Shown: positions 1 to 5,103 of the stretch, in pieces
How positions within the stretch are numbered: the first letter of the stretch is position 1
Layout: the number at the start of each line of letters is the position of its first letter
Origin: Candidatus Saccharimonadota bacterium
GTDB taxonomy: Bacteria > Patescibacteriota > Saccharimonadia > Saccharimonadales > JACDBH01
Assembly (NCBI GenBank): GCA_020428565.1
Contig: JAGQMT010000048.1
Coordinates: forward strand, 1-5,103
Length of the DNA stretch: 5,103 nt
Direction of reading: 5' to 3'
The notes under the pieces: model-generated
Told to the model about the DNA's origin: nothing
What the model saw: the letters and a program-made list of their open reading frames with translations, nothing else
Databases searched by the model: none
Translations under genes and position numbers: made by a program

Positions 1-270
1 AAACCATTAGATCCACGCAAAATTACCCTAGACGAAGCCAAAGAATTATACGCCGCCAAGCTACAAGCGGAGGCAGAGAAGCAAATCGCCACCTTTGACA
101 ACGGCATCCAAATCCTCAATGGTCGCTATGGACCATACATAACCAATGGCAAAAAGAACGCCAAGATTCCCAAGGACACCGAACCAAAGACCATCACCGC
201 CGAAGAGGCCAAGAAGTTATTAGACGAATCCCCCGAAAAAAAGAGTCGCTTCACTCGCAAAAAGAAATAA
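1..270 (+). CDS. topA: DNA topoisomerase I, C-terminal end (5' truncated by window)
   Basis: This is the last 89 codons of a gene that begins before the window, read in frame 1 to a TAA at 268-270. Topoisomerase I (type IA) relaxes negatively supercoiled DNA in the cytoplasm by a single-strand break and passage. The catalytic part is outside the window. What is visible is a C-terminal topoisomerase I repeat: a KITLDEAKELYAAK helix, then FDNGIQILNGRYGPYI at fragment residues 32-47, the glycine/tyrosine signature of these DNA-binding repeats, then NGKKNAKIPKDTEPKTIT and a closing helix EEAKKLL. The protein ends in a Lys/Arg-rich tail (KKSRFTRKKK), as many TopA proteins do. A hairpin terminator follows 29 bases downstream, so topA is probably the last gene of its transcript. 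Family assignment is firm from the repeat. The symbol is inferred because only the tail can be seen. Confidence 0.85.
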   Translation, partial: KPLDPRKITLDEAKELYAAKLQAEAEKQIATFDNGIQILNGRYGPYITNGKKNAKIPKDTEPKTITAEEAKKLLDESPEKKSRFTRKKK

Positions 271-299
271 CTTACACGCCCCAACTATCCCTAAAATAA

Positions 300-332
300 A
301 ATAAGCCCATGCAATTATCACATGGGCCTATT
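300..332 (+). terminator. Hairpin terminator after topA
   Basis: GCCCATG (305-311) and CATGGGC (321-327) form a perfect 7-bp GC-rich stem around a 9-nt loop. After one A/C mismatch the stem continues with four A-T pairs (300-303 with 329-332). The sequence after the GC stem is TATTATTAT, T-rich but not a pure T run, and A-rich DNA precedes it. The position 29 bases after the topA stop fits a rho-independent terminator. The near symmetry means it could also act on transcripts from the other side. Confidence 0.7.
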
Positions 333-402
333 ATTATACAAGACAATGATTTATTTTAAGCTAACTTTGACACCATTAGAAAAATCAATATTTACTACAA
401 TT

Positions 403-463
403 ATACACTGTTTATAGGGTGTTGGCAAATAGATGTTTTGATAATTTATCATAAACAGTATAT
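403..463. repeat. Imperfect 13-bp inverted repeat with nested palindrome, possible operator or RNA hairpin
   Basis: The left arm ATACACTGTTTAT (403-415) matches the reverse complement of the right arm ATAAACAGTATAT (451-463) at 12 of 13 positions, with 35 bases between. The inner 9 bp (ACTGTTTAT / ATAAACAGT) are perfect. Overlapping the right arm is a second palindrome, TGATAA-T-TTATCA, at 439-451. TTTTT follows at 466-470, so transcribed RNA could form an AT-rich hairpin. The site lies about 60 bases upstream of the -35 box of the next gene, a place suited to a paired regulator site. The symmetry is directly seen. The role is inferred. Confidence 0.45.
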
Positions 464-523
464 GCTTTTTGCGCCAATTACTGCTAAAATAAACATAAGA
501 TAAAAAATAATCACATAATCTGT

Positions 524-552
524 TTGACAATTAAAAATTAAACTGTTAGAAT
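524..552 (+). promoter_or_regulatory. Near-consensus extended -10 sigma-70 promoter for the sigma-like gene
   Basis: A perfect -35 box TTGACA (524-529) is followed after exactly 17 bases by TAGAAT (547-552), five of six matches to TATAAT. TG at 544-545 with one base before the -10 hexamer makes an extended -10 element. The predicted start of transcription is near 558-560, giving a leader of about 50 bases before the ATG at 609. By sequence this is the strongest promoter in the window. CTGTTT (520-525) overlaps the -35 box and CTGTT (543-547) overlaps the -10 box, repeating the core word of the upstream inverted repeat. Confidence 0.8.
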
Positions 553-554
553 AA

Positions 555-567
555 TGTTTAGAAAACA
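555..567. promoter_or_regulatory. Small palindrome over the predicted transcription start
   Basis: TGTTT (555-559) and AAACA (563-567) are perfect inverted copies around AGA. The site begins two bases after the -10 box and covers the predicted start of transcription, where a bound repressor would block initiation. Five-base arms in AT-rich DNA occur often by chance, so this is a candidate only. Confidence 0.25.
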
Positions 568-608
568 AATCACTTTAATAGATTATAACTGAAGGAGAGA
601 TTGACTAT

Positions 609-1658
609 ATGGCCGAGAACTCAGCCCAGAACAACATACCAAGCATTAGCGCAGTCGTAGCAACCGTCATTGGAAGCATTGAACGAGAACGAGAACAAGA
701 GATCATCTCACGTCGCTTTGGACTTTATGACCGCAAAGAAACCCTAGAGCAAATCGGCGAGCTACTTGGCATCACCAGAGAAAGAGTCCGACAATTAGAG
801 AAAGTCGTTATCACCAAACTAAGACAAAGCGCCGACAAAGGCGACTTTGCCGAACTCCTCAAGTTACAAGAAGCGTATGTTCAAAACTTACACGAGATGG
901 GTATGCTTGCCAGAGTTAGCGACCTATCAGCTAGACTTACAAAGGACAACACCAAGATTGACCAAGCTCAAGTATCATTTCTAGCTATGCTATCACCAAA
1001 ACTTATCGTCCTAGACGAAAACGATTTTTATTTCCACGCTGTGGCTATCAAGTCAGAGCACAAAGACGCTACAGATATCAAAAAACAAGTAGATGAAGTA
1101 GTTAAAGTCATCAAAAATATCGGTGAACCAATCGGCATAGACAAAATAGCCGAACAACTCAAGCAAACGAGCGTTGCACATACCCGTGCACTTGCTAGCG
1201 TTAGCAAAAAAGTCGCTACCCTAAACGGTCGCTGGGGACTAGTAAAGTGGCCAATGGTCAACCCCAAGAATATTAGGGATAAAATATATGTCATCCTATT
1301 CGAAAACGGCAAGCCACTACACTTCAATGACATATCCGAAGCTATAAAAGCGTCCAGCTTCAAACGTCGTGATGTCACTACTCAAGCAATTCACAACGAA
1401 CTGATCAAAGATGACCGTTTTATACTCATCGGTCGTGGAATCTACGCACTCAAAGAGTGGGGCTACAACAAAGGCACAGTAGCGGACATTATCGCCGACA
1501 TTCTCGCCAAAGCCAACGAACCACTCCATCGTGACGAAATCGTCAAACGAGTACTCAAAAAACGCCAAGTCAAAGAGACTACAATCTTGCTCAACCTACA
1601 GGGCAAAGCCCAGTTCAAGCGTGTCGCCAAGGCAACCTACCAACTCGTCACCACCTAA
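609..1658 (+). CDS. Sigma-70 region 4-like regulator with tandem winged-helix/HARE-HTH repeats
   Basis: A 349-residue, probably cytoplasmic DNA-binding protein. Residues 25-73 are a clear sigma-70 region 4: region 4.1-like EQEIISRRFGL (29-39), then the helix-turn-helix ETLEQIGELLGITRERVRQL (44-63), which in housekeeping sigma factors reads the -35 box. Sigma regions 1-3 are absent, so it cannot melt a promoter as a normal sigma would. The rest resembles a string of small winged-helix units: about 88-150 (weak), 156-214 (GEPIGIDKIAEQL), 222-286 (GKPLHFNDISEAI, closing with GRGIYAL) and 288-349 (NEPLHRDEIVKRV, closing with ATYQLV). The last two look like HARE-HTH, the fold also found in the RNA polymerase delta subunit. 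The start is secure: an in-frame TAG at 579-581 leaves no earlier ATG, GTG or TTG, and AAGGAG (592-597) precedes ATG by 11 bases, slightly long. Likely a transcription regulator that contacts DNA and perhaps RNA polymerase. The target is unknown. Confidence 0.85.
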   Translation: MAENSAQNNIPSISAVVATVIGSIEREREQEIISRRFGLYDRKETLEQIGELLGITRERVRQLEKVVITKLRQSADKGDFAELLKLQEAYVQNLHEMGMLARVSDLSARLTKDNTKIDQAQVSFLAMLSPKLIVLDENDFYFHAVAIKSEHKDATDIKKQVDEVVKVIKNIGEPIGIDKIAEQLKQTSVAHTRALASVSKKVATLNGRWGLVKWPMVNPKNIRDKIYVILFENGKPLHFNDISEAIKASSFKRRDVTTQAIHNELIKDDRFILIGRGIYALKEWGYNKGTVADIIADILAKANEPLHRDEIVKRVLKKRQVKETTILLNLQGKAQFKRVAKATYQLVTT

Positions 1659-1731
1659 TACTTATACACCAAAAATCTATACGCCAACGGTCTTGTGTTC
1701 GAGGTGTTTTAATACTTAATGCTTAATACTT
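1656..1731. repeat. Cluster of three TAATACTT words between the two main genes
   Basis: TAATACTT occurs at 1656-1663 (over the stop codon of the sigma-like gene), 1710-1717 and 1724-1731. The last two are 14 bases apart and part of a longer repeat, TTAATACTT at 1709-1717 and 1723-1731, with CTTAATGC between. The last copy overlaps the proposed -35 box of the ATPase gene. Further copies are TAATACTT at 5059-5066 and AATACTT at 4715-4721. I found no + strand copy inside the large coding regions. This could be a regulator site or simply AT-rich spacer sequence. No convincing terminator was seen in 1659-1833. Confidence 0.35.
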
Positions 1732-1751
1732 CACTCTAACTGCTGTATACT
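1723..1751 (+). promoter_or_regulatory. Candidate promoter for the ATPase gene
   Basis: TTAATA (1723-1728, four of six to TTGACA) and TATACT (1746-1751, five of six to TATAAT) are separated by 17 bases. Transcription would start near 1758, leaving a leader of about 75 bases. The spacer between the two genes is 175 bases, which suits a separate promoter. It is weaker than the promoter at 524-552 and might need an activator. Confidence 0.45.
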
Positions 1752-1833
1752 ACTACACAGAGCTTATGGCTTGATTGTTTTGTATTTCACTATTATTGAT
1801 TCAATTAAACCGTAACTAAACAGGTATATGTAG

Positions 1834-4611
1834 ATGATATTCAACACAAACAAACGCATTCATGAAGTAGACGATATCCTACTACTGCTAGAAATACCCC
1901 GAACCAACGACAAAAAGGAACTGGCGGCCGAACAGATGCTAGCCAGCTTACACGGCATACTCAAAAACAAAAAAGAGCTTAAAGCCGACGGCGGTATGCA
2001 AGACCACATATCACTCGAGATAGCCGCTATCAACCAGCGGATTAGATTTTATATCTGGGCACCCAGACACCTTCAGGCTTTTGTAGAAGGCCAAATCTAT
2101 GCCCAATACCCATCCGTTCAAATTATCGAACAAACCGAAGATTATTCCAAACGCAACCTAGACCATGATGTCATCTTGACCAGTGAACTAATCCTAACCG
2201 ACAACGAAACTATCCCCATCAAAACATTCCCAAGCTTCGAAGTGGATCCATTGGCCGCCATCACGGCCACACTCGCCAAACTCGATGAACCCGGCGAAGA
2301 AGCATGGATTCAGATTGTGGCTCGACCAATATCCGATGATTGGCACAAGCGTGGTTCCAAGATGATAAAACAGATAGAAGGCGGCAGTGGATTTGGTGGT
2401 AATGTTGGTACTTACGTCGGACAATTATTTGAAGCCCTCGCCAAACCACCAGAAGCAATCGAAAAATCCGCCCCCGAACTATCAGAGCGCGATAAAACGC
2501 GTATTCGTTCAATCGAAGAGAAAGGCACAAAACTAGGCTACCAAGTCAAAATCCGCCTCATTTATGCAGGACCCAAAGAACATCTCGCTAAACTACGCAT
2601 GCAAGCCATTCAAGGTGCTTTCAAGCAGTTCAACACCACCAATCTCAACGGCTTCCAAACAAAAGGCAACACCTTTAGTCGTGAGAAATTGATAGAATAT
2701 CAGACTCGCTACTTTGCCGATAGTGGATATATCCTCAATATCGAAGAGCTAGCCAGTCTATTCCATCTACCACACACCTCTGTAGAAACCCCGAACATCG
2801 TCTGGGCCAGTACCAAAACTGCCGAACCACCATCCAATATTCCAGTCCTCAAGCCTGGTGGCGAACGAGATATCAGTCTGTTTGGTGTCACAAATTTTCG
2901 TGGTACCAATACGGTGTTTGGCAGTTACCGCTTCGACCGCAGTAGACATTTATATATCATCGGCCAAACGGGCGTTGGCAAAAGTGGACTACTGCAATTA
3001 CTAACGCTGTCCGACATTTTCTATGATCAAGGATTTTGTATCATCGACCCCCATGGTGACTACGCAGAGGACATGATTAGCTTCATACCAGAGCGTCGTA
3101 TCAATGACGTCGTCTACTTCAATCCGGCCGACTTTGACCACCCAATCGGATTCAATCCGCTAGAAGTTACCGATCCTAGCTTCAAAACCCACATCAGCTC
3201 CGAGATAGTTGGTGTGCTTAAACGCATGTTTGATTCGTGGGGCCCAAGACTAGAGTACATTCTCCGCTATACCTTACTAGCACTATTAGACTACCCCAAT
3301 TCCACCATGCTAGATATTACTCGCATGCTAACCGAAAAGAAGTTCCGCAATGATGCGATTGGATACATAACCGACCCAGTGGTCAAAACTTTTTGGACGG
3401 TAGAATTTGCCAGTTGGAACGATAAATTCGCCGCCGAAGCCGTCGCCCCAGTACTGAACAAAATCGGCGCCTTTGTTGCTAATCCAATGATTAGAAACAT
3501 CATTGGACAAACCAATAGCACCTTCAATATTAGAGAAATCATGGATTCAGGCAAAATCCTGATCGTCAACCTTAGCCGAGGCTTGGTCGGCGAAGATAAC
3601 GCCGCAATACTAGGTTCCTTGATGGTCACCAAGATCCAACTAGCGGCCATGAGCAGGGCAGACATGCTATTAGAGAACAGACGACCATTTTACCTCTATG
3701 TTGACGAATTCCAGAACTTTGCCACCGACTCTTTTGCCGTCATTTTATCCGAAGCCCGCAAATATGCTCTCAACCTCACTGTAGCCAACCAATATGTATC
3801 ACAGATGGATCCTGCGGTGCGTGATGCCGTATTCGGTAACGTTGGCTCAATGATATCCTTTAGGGTTGGCGCTGACGATTCAGCGTTTCTTGCCAAGTAT
3901 TTTGCACCTCAATTCGAACCTAATGACATTATGACTCTCAATAACCGTACTTTTGTAGCCACCATGACAATTCAAGGCGAAAAATCAATTGCTTTTAGTG
4001 GCTCAACGCTGAAATTCCCGCCCAAACAGAACGATCTCACTGCGCAAATCATCGAACACTCTAGACAACATTACACTCAACCAAAAGCAGAGGTAGAATC
4101 ACGAATCAGTCAGAACATGGGGACGTCACCAGCCTATCAGACGGCCACAGGCCAAAATATTCCCAAATCATCATCAGATACGCAACCAAACACTACGCCA
4201 CCCAAGCAAAAGCCACAAGCCGACAAACCTCAGGCCACTCCATTGCCAATCAATCCTCTCACAGCCATCCTAAAGGCCAACAATAAGCCAGTGGATGTCT
4301 TATCGACGGAAGAAGACACTGAAGATACTAACGATAAATCTCAAGCCTCTGCAATAAAAAACCCAAGTCACACAGCACCAGATAAGGAGAAGGCCGAGCA
4401 ATCTTCAGCACCAACACCCCAAAAGCGTAAACGCACAAGGACAAGACGCAAAAAACAAACAAATAACGAACTTAATACAGCCAGCACCGAACAGGCAAAA
4501 GAAACAAAAAGTCCTACTAACAAAGCCCAGCCAAAGCAACCATCACCAACCCCAGAACCAAAAGACGACAAGATGAGTCAGGGCATCGAGCACGAAATAA
4601 AGCTGAGATAA
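1834..4611 (+). CDS. VirD4/TraD-like type IV secretion or conjugation coupling ATPase, soluble CPR type
   Basis: A 925-residue P-loop ATPase of the VirD4/TraG/TraD-HerA group, whose members use ATP to pump DNA or protein through a membrane channel. N-terminal region (1-340): an alpha/beta domain with AAEQMLASLHGIL, IRFYIWAPRHL (70-80) and EGQIYAQYP (85-93), a pattern I associate with CPR homologues. ATPase core: FGVTNFRG (350-357), Walker A GQTGVGKS (377-384, lysine 383), DPHGD (405-409), Walker B FYLYVDEFQNF (619-629, catalytic D624 and E625), then the TraM-recognition-like stretch with ILSEARKY and ANQYVSQM (651-658, motif glutamine 653). Tail (about 750-925): Pro/Gln/Thr/Lys-rich, presumably disordered, with a basic patch KRKRTRTRRKK (864-874). 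No membrane helix is visible, unlike classical VirD4, so a separate membrane partner is expected. The start is fixed by an in-frame TAG (1831-1833) touching the ATG. The ribosome site is poor (AGG, 1822-1824). The transported substrate is unknown. Confidence 0.88.
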   Translation: MIFNTNKRIHEVDDILLLLEIPRTNDKKELAAEQMLASLHGILKNKKELKADGGMQDHISLEIAAINQRIRFYIWAPRHLQAFVEGQIYAQYPSVQIIEQTEDYSKRNLDHDVILTSELILTDNETIPIKTFPSFEVDPLAAITATLAKLDEPGEEAWIQIVARPISDDWHKRGSKMIKQIEGGSGFGGNVGTYVGQLFEALAKPPEAIEKSAPELSERDKTRIRSIEEKGTKLGYQVKIRLIYAGPKEHLAKLRMQAIQGAFKQFNTTNLNGFQTKGNTFSREKLIEYQTRYFADSGYILNIEELASLFHLPHTSVETPNIVWASTKTAEPPSNIPVLKPGGERDISLFGVTNFRGTNTVFGSYRFDRSRHLYIIGQTGVGKSGLLQLLTLSDIFYDQGFCIIDPHGDYAEDMISFIPERRINDVVYFNPADFDHPIGFNPLEVTDPSFKTHISSEIVGVLKRMFDSWGPRLEYILRYTLLALLDYPNSTMLDITRMLTEKKFRNDAIGYITDPVVKTFWTVEFASWNDKFAAEAVAPVLNKIGAFVANPMIRNIIGQTNSTFNIREIMDSGKILIVNLSRGLVGEDNAAILGSLMVTKIQLAAMSRADMLLENRRPFYLYVDEFQNFATDSFAVILSEARKYALNLTVANQYVSQMDPAVRDAVFGNVGSMISFRVGADDSAFLAKYFAPQFEPNDIMTLNNRTFVATMTIQGEKSIAFSGSTLKFPPKQNDLTAQIIEHSRQHYTQPKAEVESRISQNMGTSPAYQTATGQNIPKSSSDTQPNTTPPKQKPQADKPQATPLPINPLTAILKANNKPVDVLSTEEDTEDTNDKSQASAIKNPSHTAPDKEKAEQSSAPTPQKRKRTRTRRKKQTNNELNTASTEQAKETKSPTNKAQPKQPSPTPEPKDDKMSQGIEHEIKLR

Positions 4612-4635
4612 GTAGATGACTGGATTTCATACTAC

Positions 4636-4641
4636 AAGGAG
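4636..4641 (+). promoter_or_regulatory. Shine-Dalgarno site for the small frame at 4650
   Basis: AAGGAG lies 8 bases before ATG 4650, better placed than the ribosome sites of either large gene here. It selects ATG 4650 over the overlapping ATG 4616, which has no such site. It is the main reason to consider the short frame real. Confidence 0.4.
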
Positions 4642-4649
4642 TAGGGTAG

Positions 4650-4736
4650 ATGATAAGATTCAAAAAAATAAATATACCATTACCAAACATTTTACGAACA
4701 TTAGACATAGCAAAAATACTTAATATATCAACATAA
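4650..4736 (+). CDS. Possible 28-residue peptide, function unknown
   Basis: ATG 4650 to TAA 4734-4736 encodes 28 residues, starting MIRFKKINIPLPNILRTL and ending DIAKILNIST. The ribosome site AAGGAG is well placed. The start context GTAGATGAT (4646-4654) is identical to that of the ATPase gene (1830-1838). The start lies 39 bases after the ATPase stop with no terminator between, so it could be co-transcribed. The peptide is basic at the front and hydrophobic, with no transmembrane-length segment. The end resembles the first part of a LacI-type helix-turn-helix, so it may be the stub of a longer lost gene. I do not recognise a family, and a frame this short can arise by chance in AT-rich DNA. 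Confidence 0.3.
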   Translation: MIRFKKINIPLPNILRTLDIAKILNIST

Positions 4737-5103
4737 ATTATCTAAATAACCAAAACTTCATAATATAAACCCAATCAGCCAAACAATTAGTAAACGATGT
4801 GAATAGGGCACTAAATCATAACAATTCAAGGCTGCAAACATAGGCCATAGCAAATGCTACATAGATAATCCGGGGGATACACACAACGTCGTACAATGCA
4901 CATTTTGCGACGCTGATATACTGCTGATAGATGATTACCAATACGTTCCCTGCAGGGGACTAAATCTACAAAACCCGATTAAACACACATGCAACCAAAT
5001 TTAATCCCTATAAACATAGCGCCTATGCCTGTAATAACGAGTTCGATATATTAACCCATAATACTTCACGCGTCATGCGCTACCACCAAGCAACCATTTA
5101 ATC
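4737..5103. other. Gene-poor stretch after the ATPase gene
   Basis: All six frames are broken by frequent stops and no frame of 60 or more codons begins at a start codon. Seen within it are an unstarted cysteine-rich frame (4822-5004, listed separately); a hairpin CGTCGTA (4887-4893) with TGCGACG (4906-4912) around a 12-nt loop; CATAG-CGC-CTATG (5015-5027); and the palindrome CCCTGCAGGG (4948-4957). No tRNA, rRNA, tmRNA, RNase P RNA, SRP RNA or CRISPR array was recognised. It could be decayed coding sequence, an unrecognised RNA or the leader of a gene beyond the window. Confidence 0.5.
4822..5004 (+). pseudogene. Cysteine-rich open frame without start codon, possible remnant of a zinc-ribbon-type gene
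   Basis: Between TAA 4819-4821 and TAA 5002-5004 there are 60 sense codons with no ATG, GTG or TTG. The translation contains KCYIDNPGD, a CTFC pair (codons at 4897 and 4906), DADILLIDDYQYVPC and a final NPIKHTCNQI. The order C, CxxC, C, HxC is like a small metal-binding ribbon, and the acidic/hydrophobic middle reads like folded protein rather than random translation. A following frame, open 4964-5101, reads NPYKHSAYACNNEFDIL, loosely echoing NPIKHTCN, as if coding continued after a frameshift. With no start and no neighbouring support this is tentative. The opposite strand is also open over part of the stretch and gives cysteines too. Confidence 0.2.

Noticed and set aside
367..396. Second TTGACA (367-372) with TTTACT (391-396) as a possible promoter
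   Set aside because: The -35 box is perfect, but the -10 candidate matches only four of six at an 18-base spacing, and the promoter at 524-552 is far better and closer to the gene.
1028..1568. Long - strand open frames opposite the sigma-like gene
   Set aside because: The + strand frame has clear domains, a promoter and a ribosome site. The opposite frames have low-complexity translations and no start signals, as expected of shadows.
1665..1710. ACACC (1666-1670) and GGTGT (1703-1707) followed by TTT as a terminator after the sigma-like gene
   Set aside because: Only five base pairs with a loop of over 30 bases and a short T run. This is too weak to call.
3291..3665. 124-codon - strand open frame opposite the ATPase core
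   Set aside because: It lies antisense to conserved ATPase sequence just ahead of Walker B and its translation has no recognisable domain. A coding shadow is the simpler explanation.
4616..4723. 35-codon + strand frame starting 4 bases after the ATPase stop
   Set aside because: It has no ribosome binding site, overlaps the better-supported frame at 4650, and its translation (MTGFHTTRSRVDDK...) shows no recognisable pattern.
4948..4957. Palindrome CCCTGCAGGG as a hairpin or recombination site
   Set aside because: A perfect palindrome with no loop cannot form a normal hairpin, and ten-base palindromes are not rare enough alone to support a site.
5030..5095. tRNA-like pieces: GAGTTCGAT on the + strand (5039-5047), and GGTGGTAGCGC on the - strand near the window end
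   Set aside because: The T-loop-like and D-loop-like pieces lie on opposite strands. No acceptor stem pairs, and the anticodon stem candidate has two mismatches with no U at position 33.
1..5103. CRISPR array, insertion sequence, integrase or toxin-antitoxin pair
   Set aside because: No regularly spaced repeats, transposase motifs, terminal inverted repeats with target duplications or paired small genes were found.

Overview
The window looks like a chromosomal piece of a bacterium from the Candidate Phyla Radiation (Patescibacteria), possibly Saccharibacteria. This rests on family resemblance recalled from memory (the end of a bacterial TopA, a sigma-region-4 protein with winged-helix repeats, and a soluble VirD4/TraD-like ATPase with the 'QIYAQYP' N-terminal region common in that group) and on AT-rich spacers. 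It was not tested by a search. All three main genes lie on the + strand and end in TAA, so the window says nothing about UGA reassignment.

Layout: (1) 1-270 is the 3' end of topA, closed by a hairpin terminator at 300-332. (2) 271-608 is an AT-rich spacer with a long imperfect inverted repeat (403-463), a near-consensus extended -10 promoter (524-552) and a small palindrome at the predicted start of transcription (555-567). (3) 609-1658 encodes a 349-residue DNA-binding protein: a clear sigma-70 region 4 followed by about four winged-helix units, at least two HARE-HTH-like, with no sigma region 2. (4) 1659-1833 is a spacer with repeated TAATACTT words and a plausible weaker promoter. (5) 1834-4611 encodes a 925-residue conjugation/type IV secretion coupling-type ATPase with Walker A and B motifs, no visible membrane segment and a long disordered basic tail. 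(6) 4612-5103 has no convincing large gene. It holds a 28-codon frame with a good ribosome binding site (4650-4736) and an unstarted cysteine-rich frame (4822-5004) that may be a gene remnant.

How the parts relate: topA is a separate unit ended by its terminator. The sigma-like regulator has its own strong promoter with several CTGTT words around it, which suggests regulation, perhaps by its own product (inference). The ATPase probably has its own promoter in 1723-1751, though read-through from the regulator cannot be excluded because no convincing terminator separates them. A DNA-binding regulator next to a DNA- or protein-pumping ATPase would fit control of a type IV secretion, conjugation or DNA-uptake apparatus, but no other apparatus gene is present, so that link is only a hypothesis.
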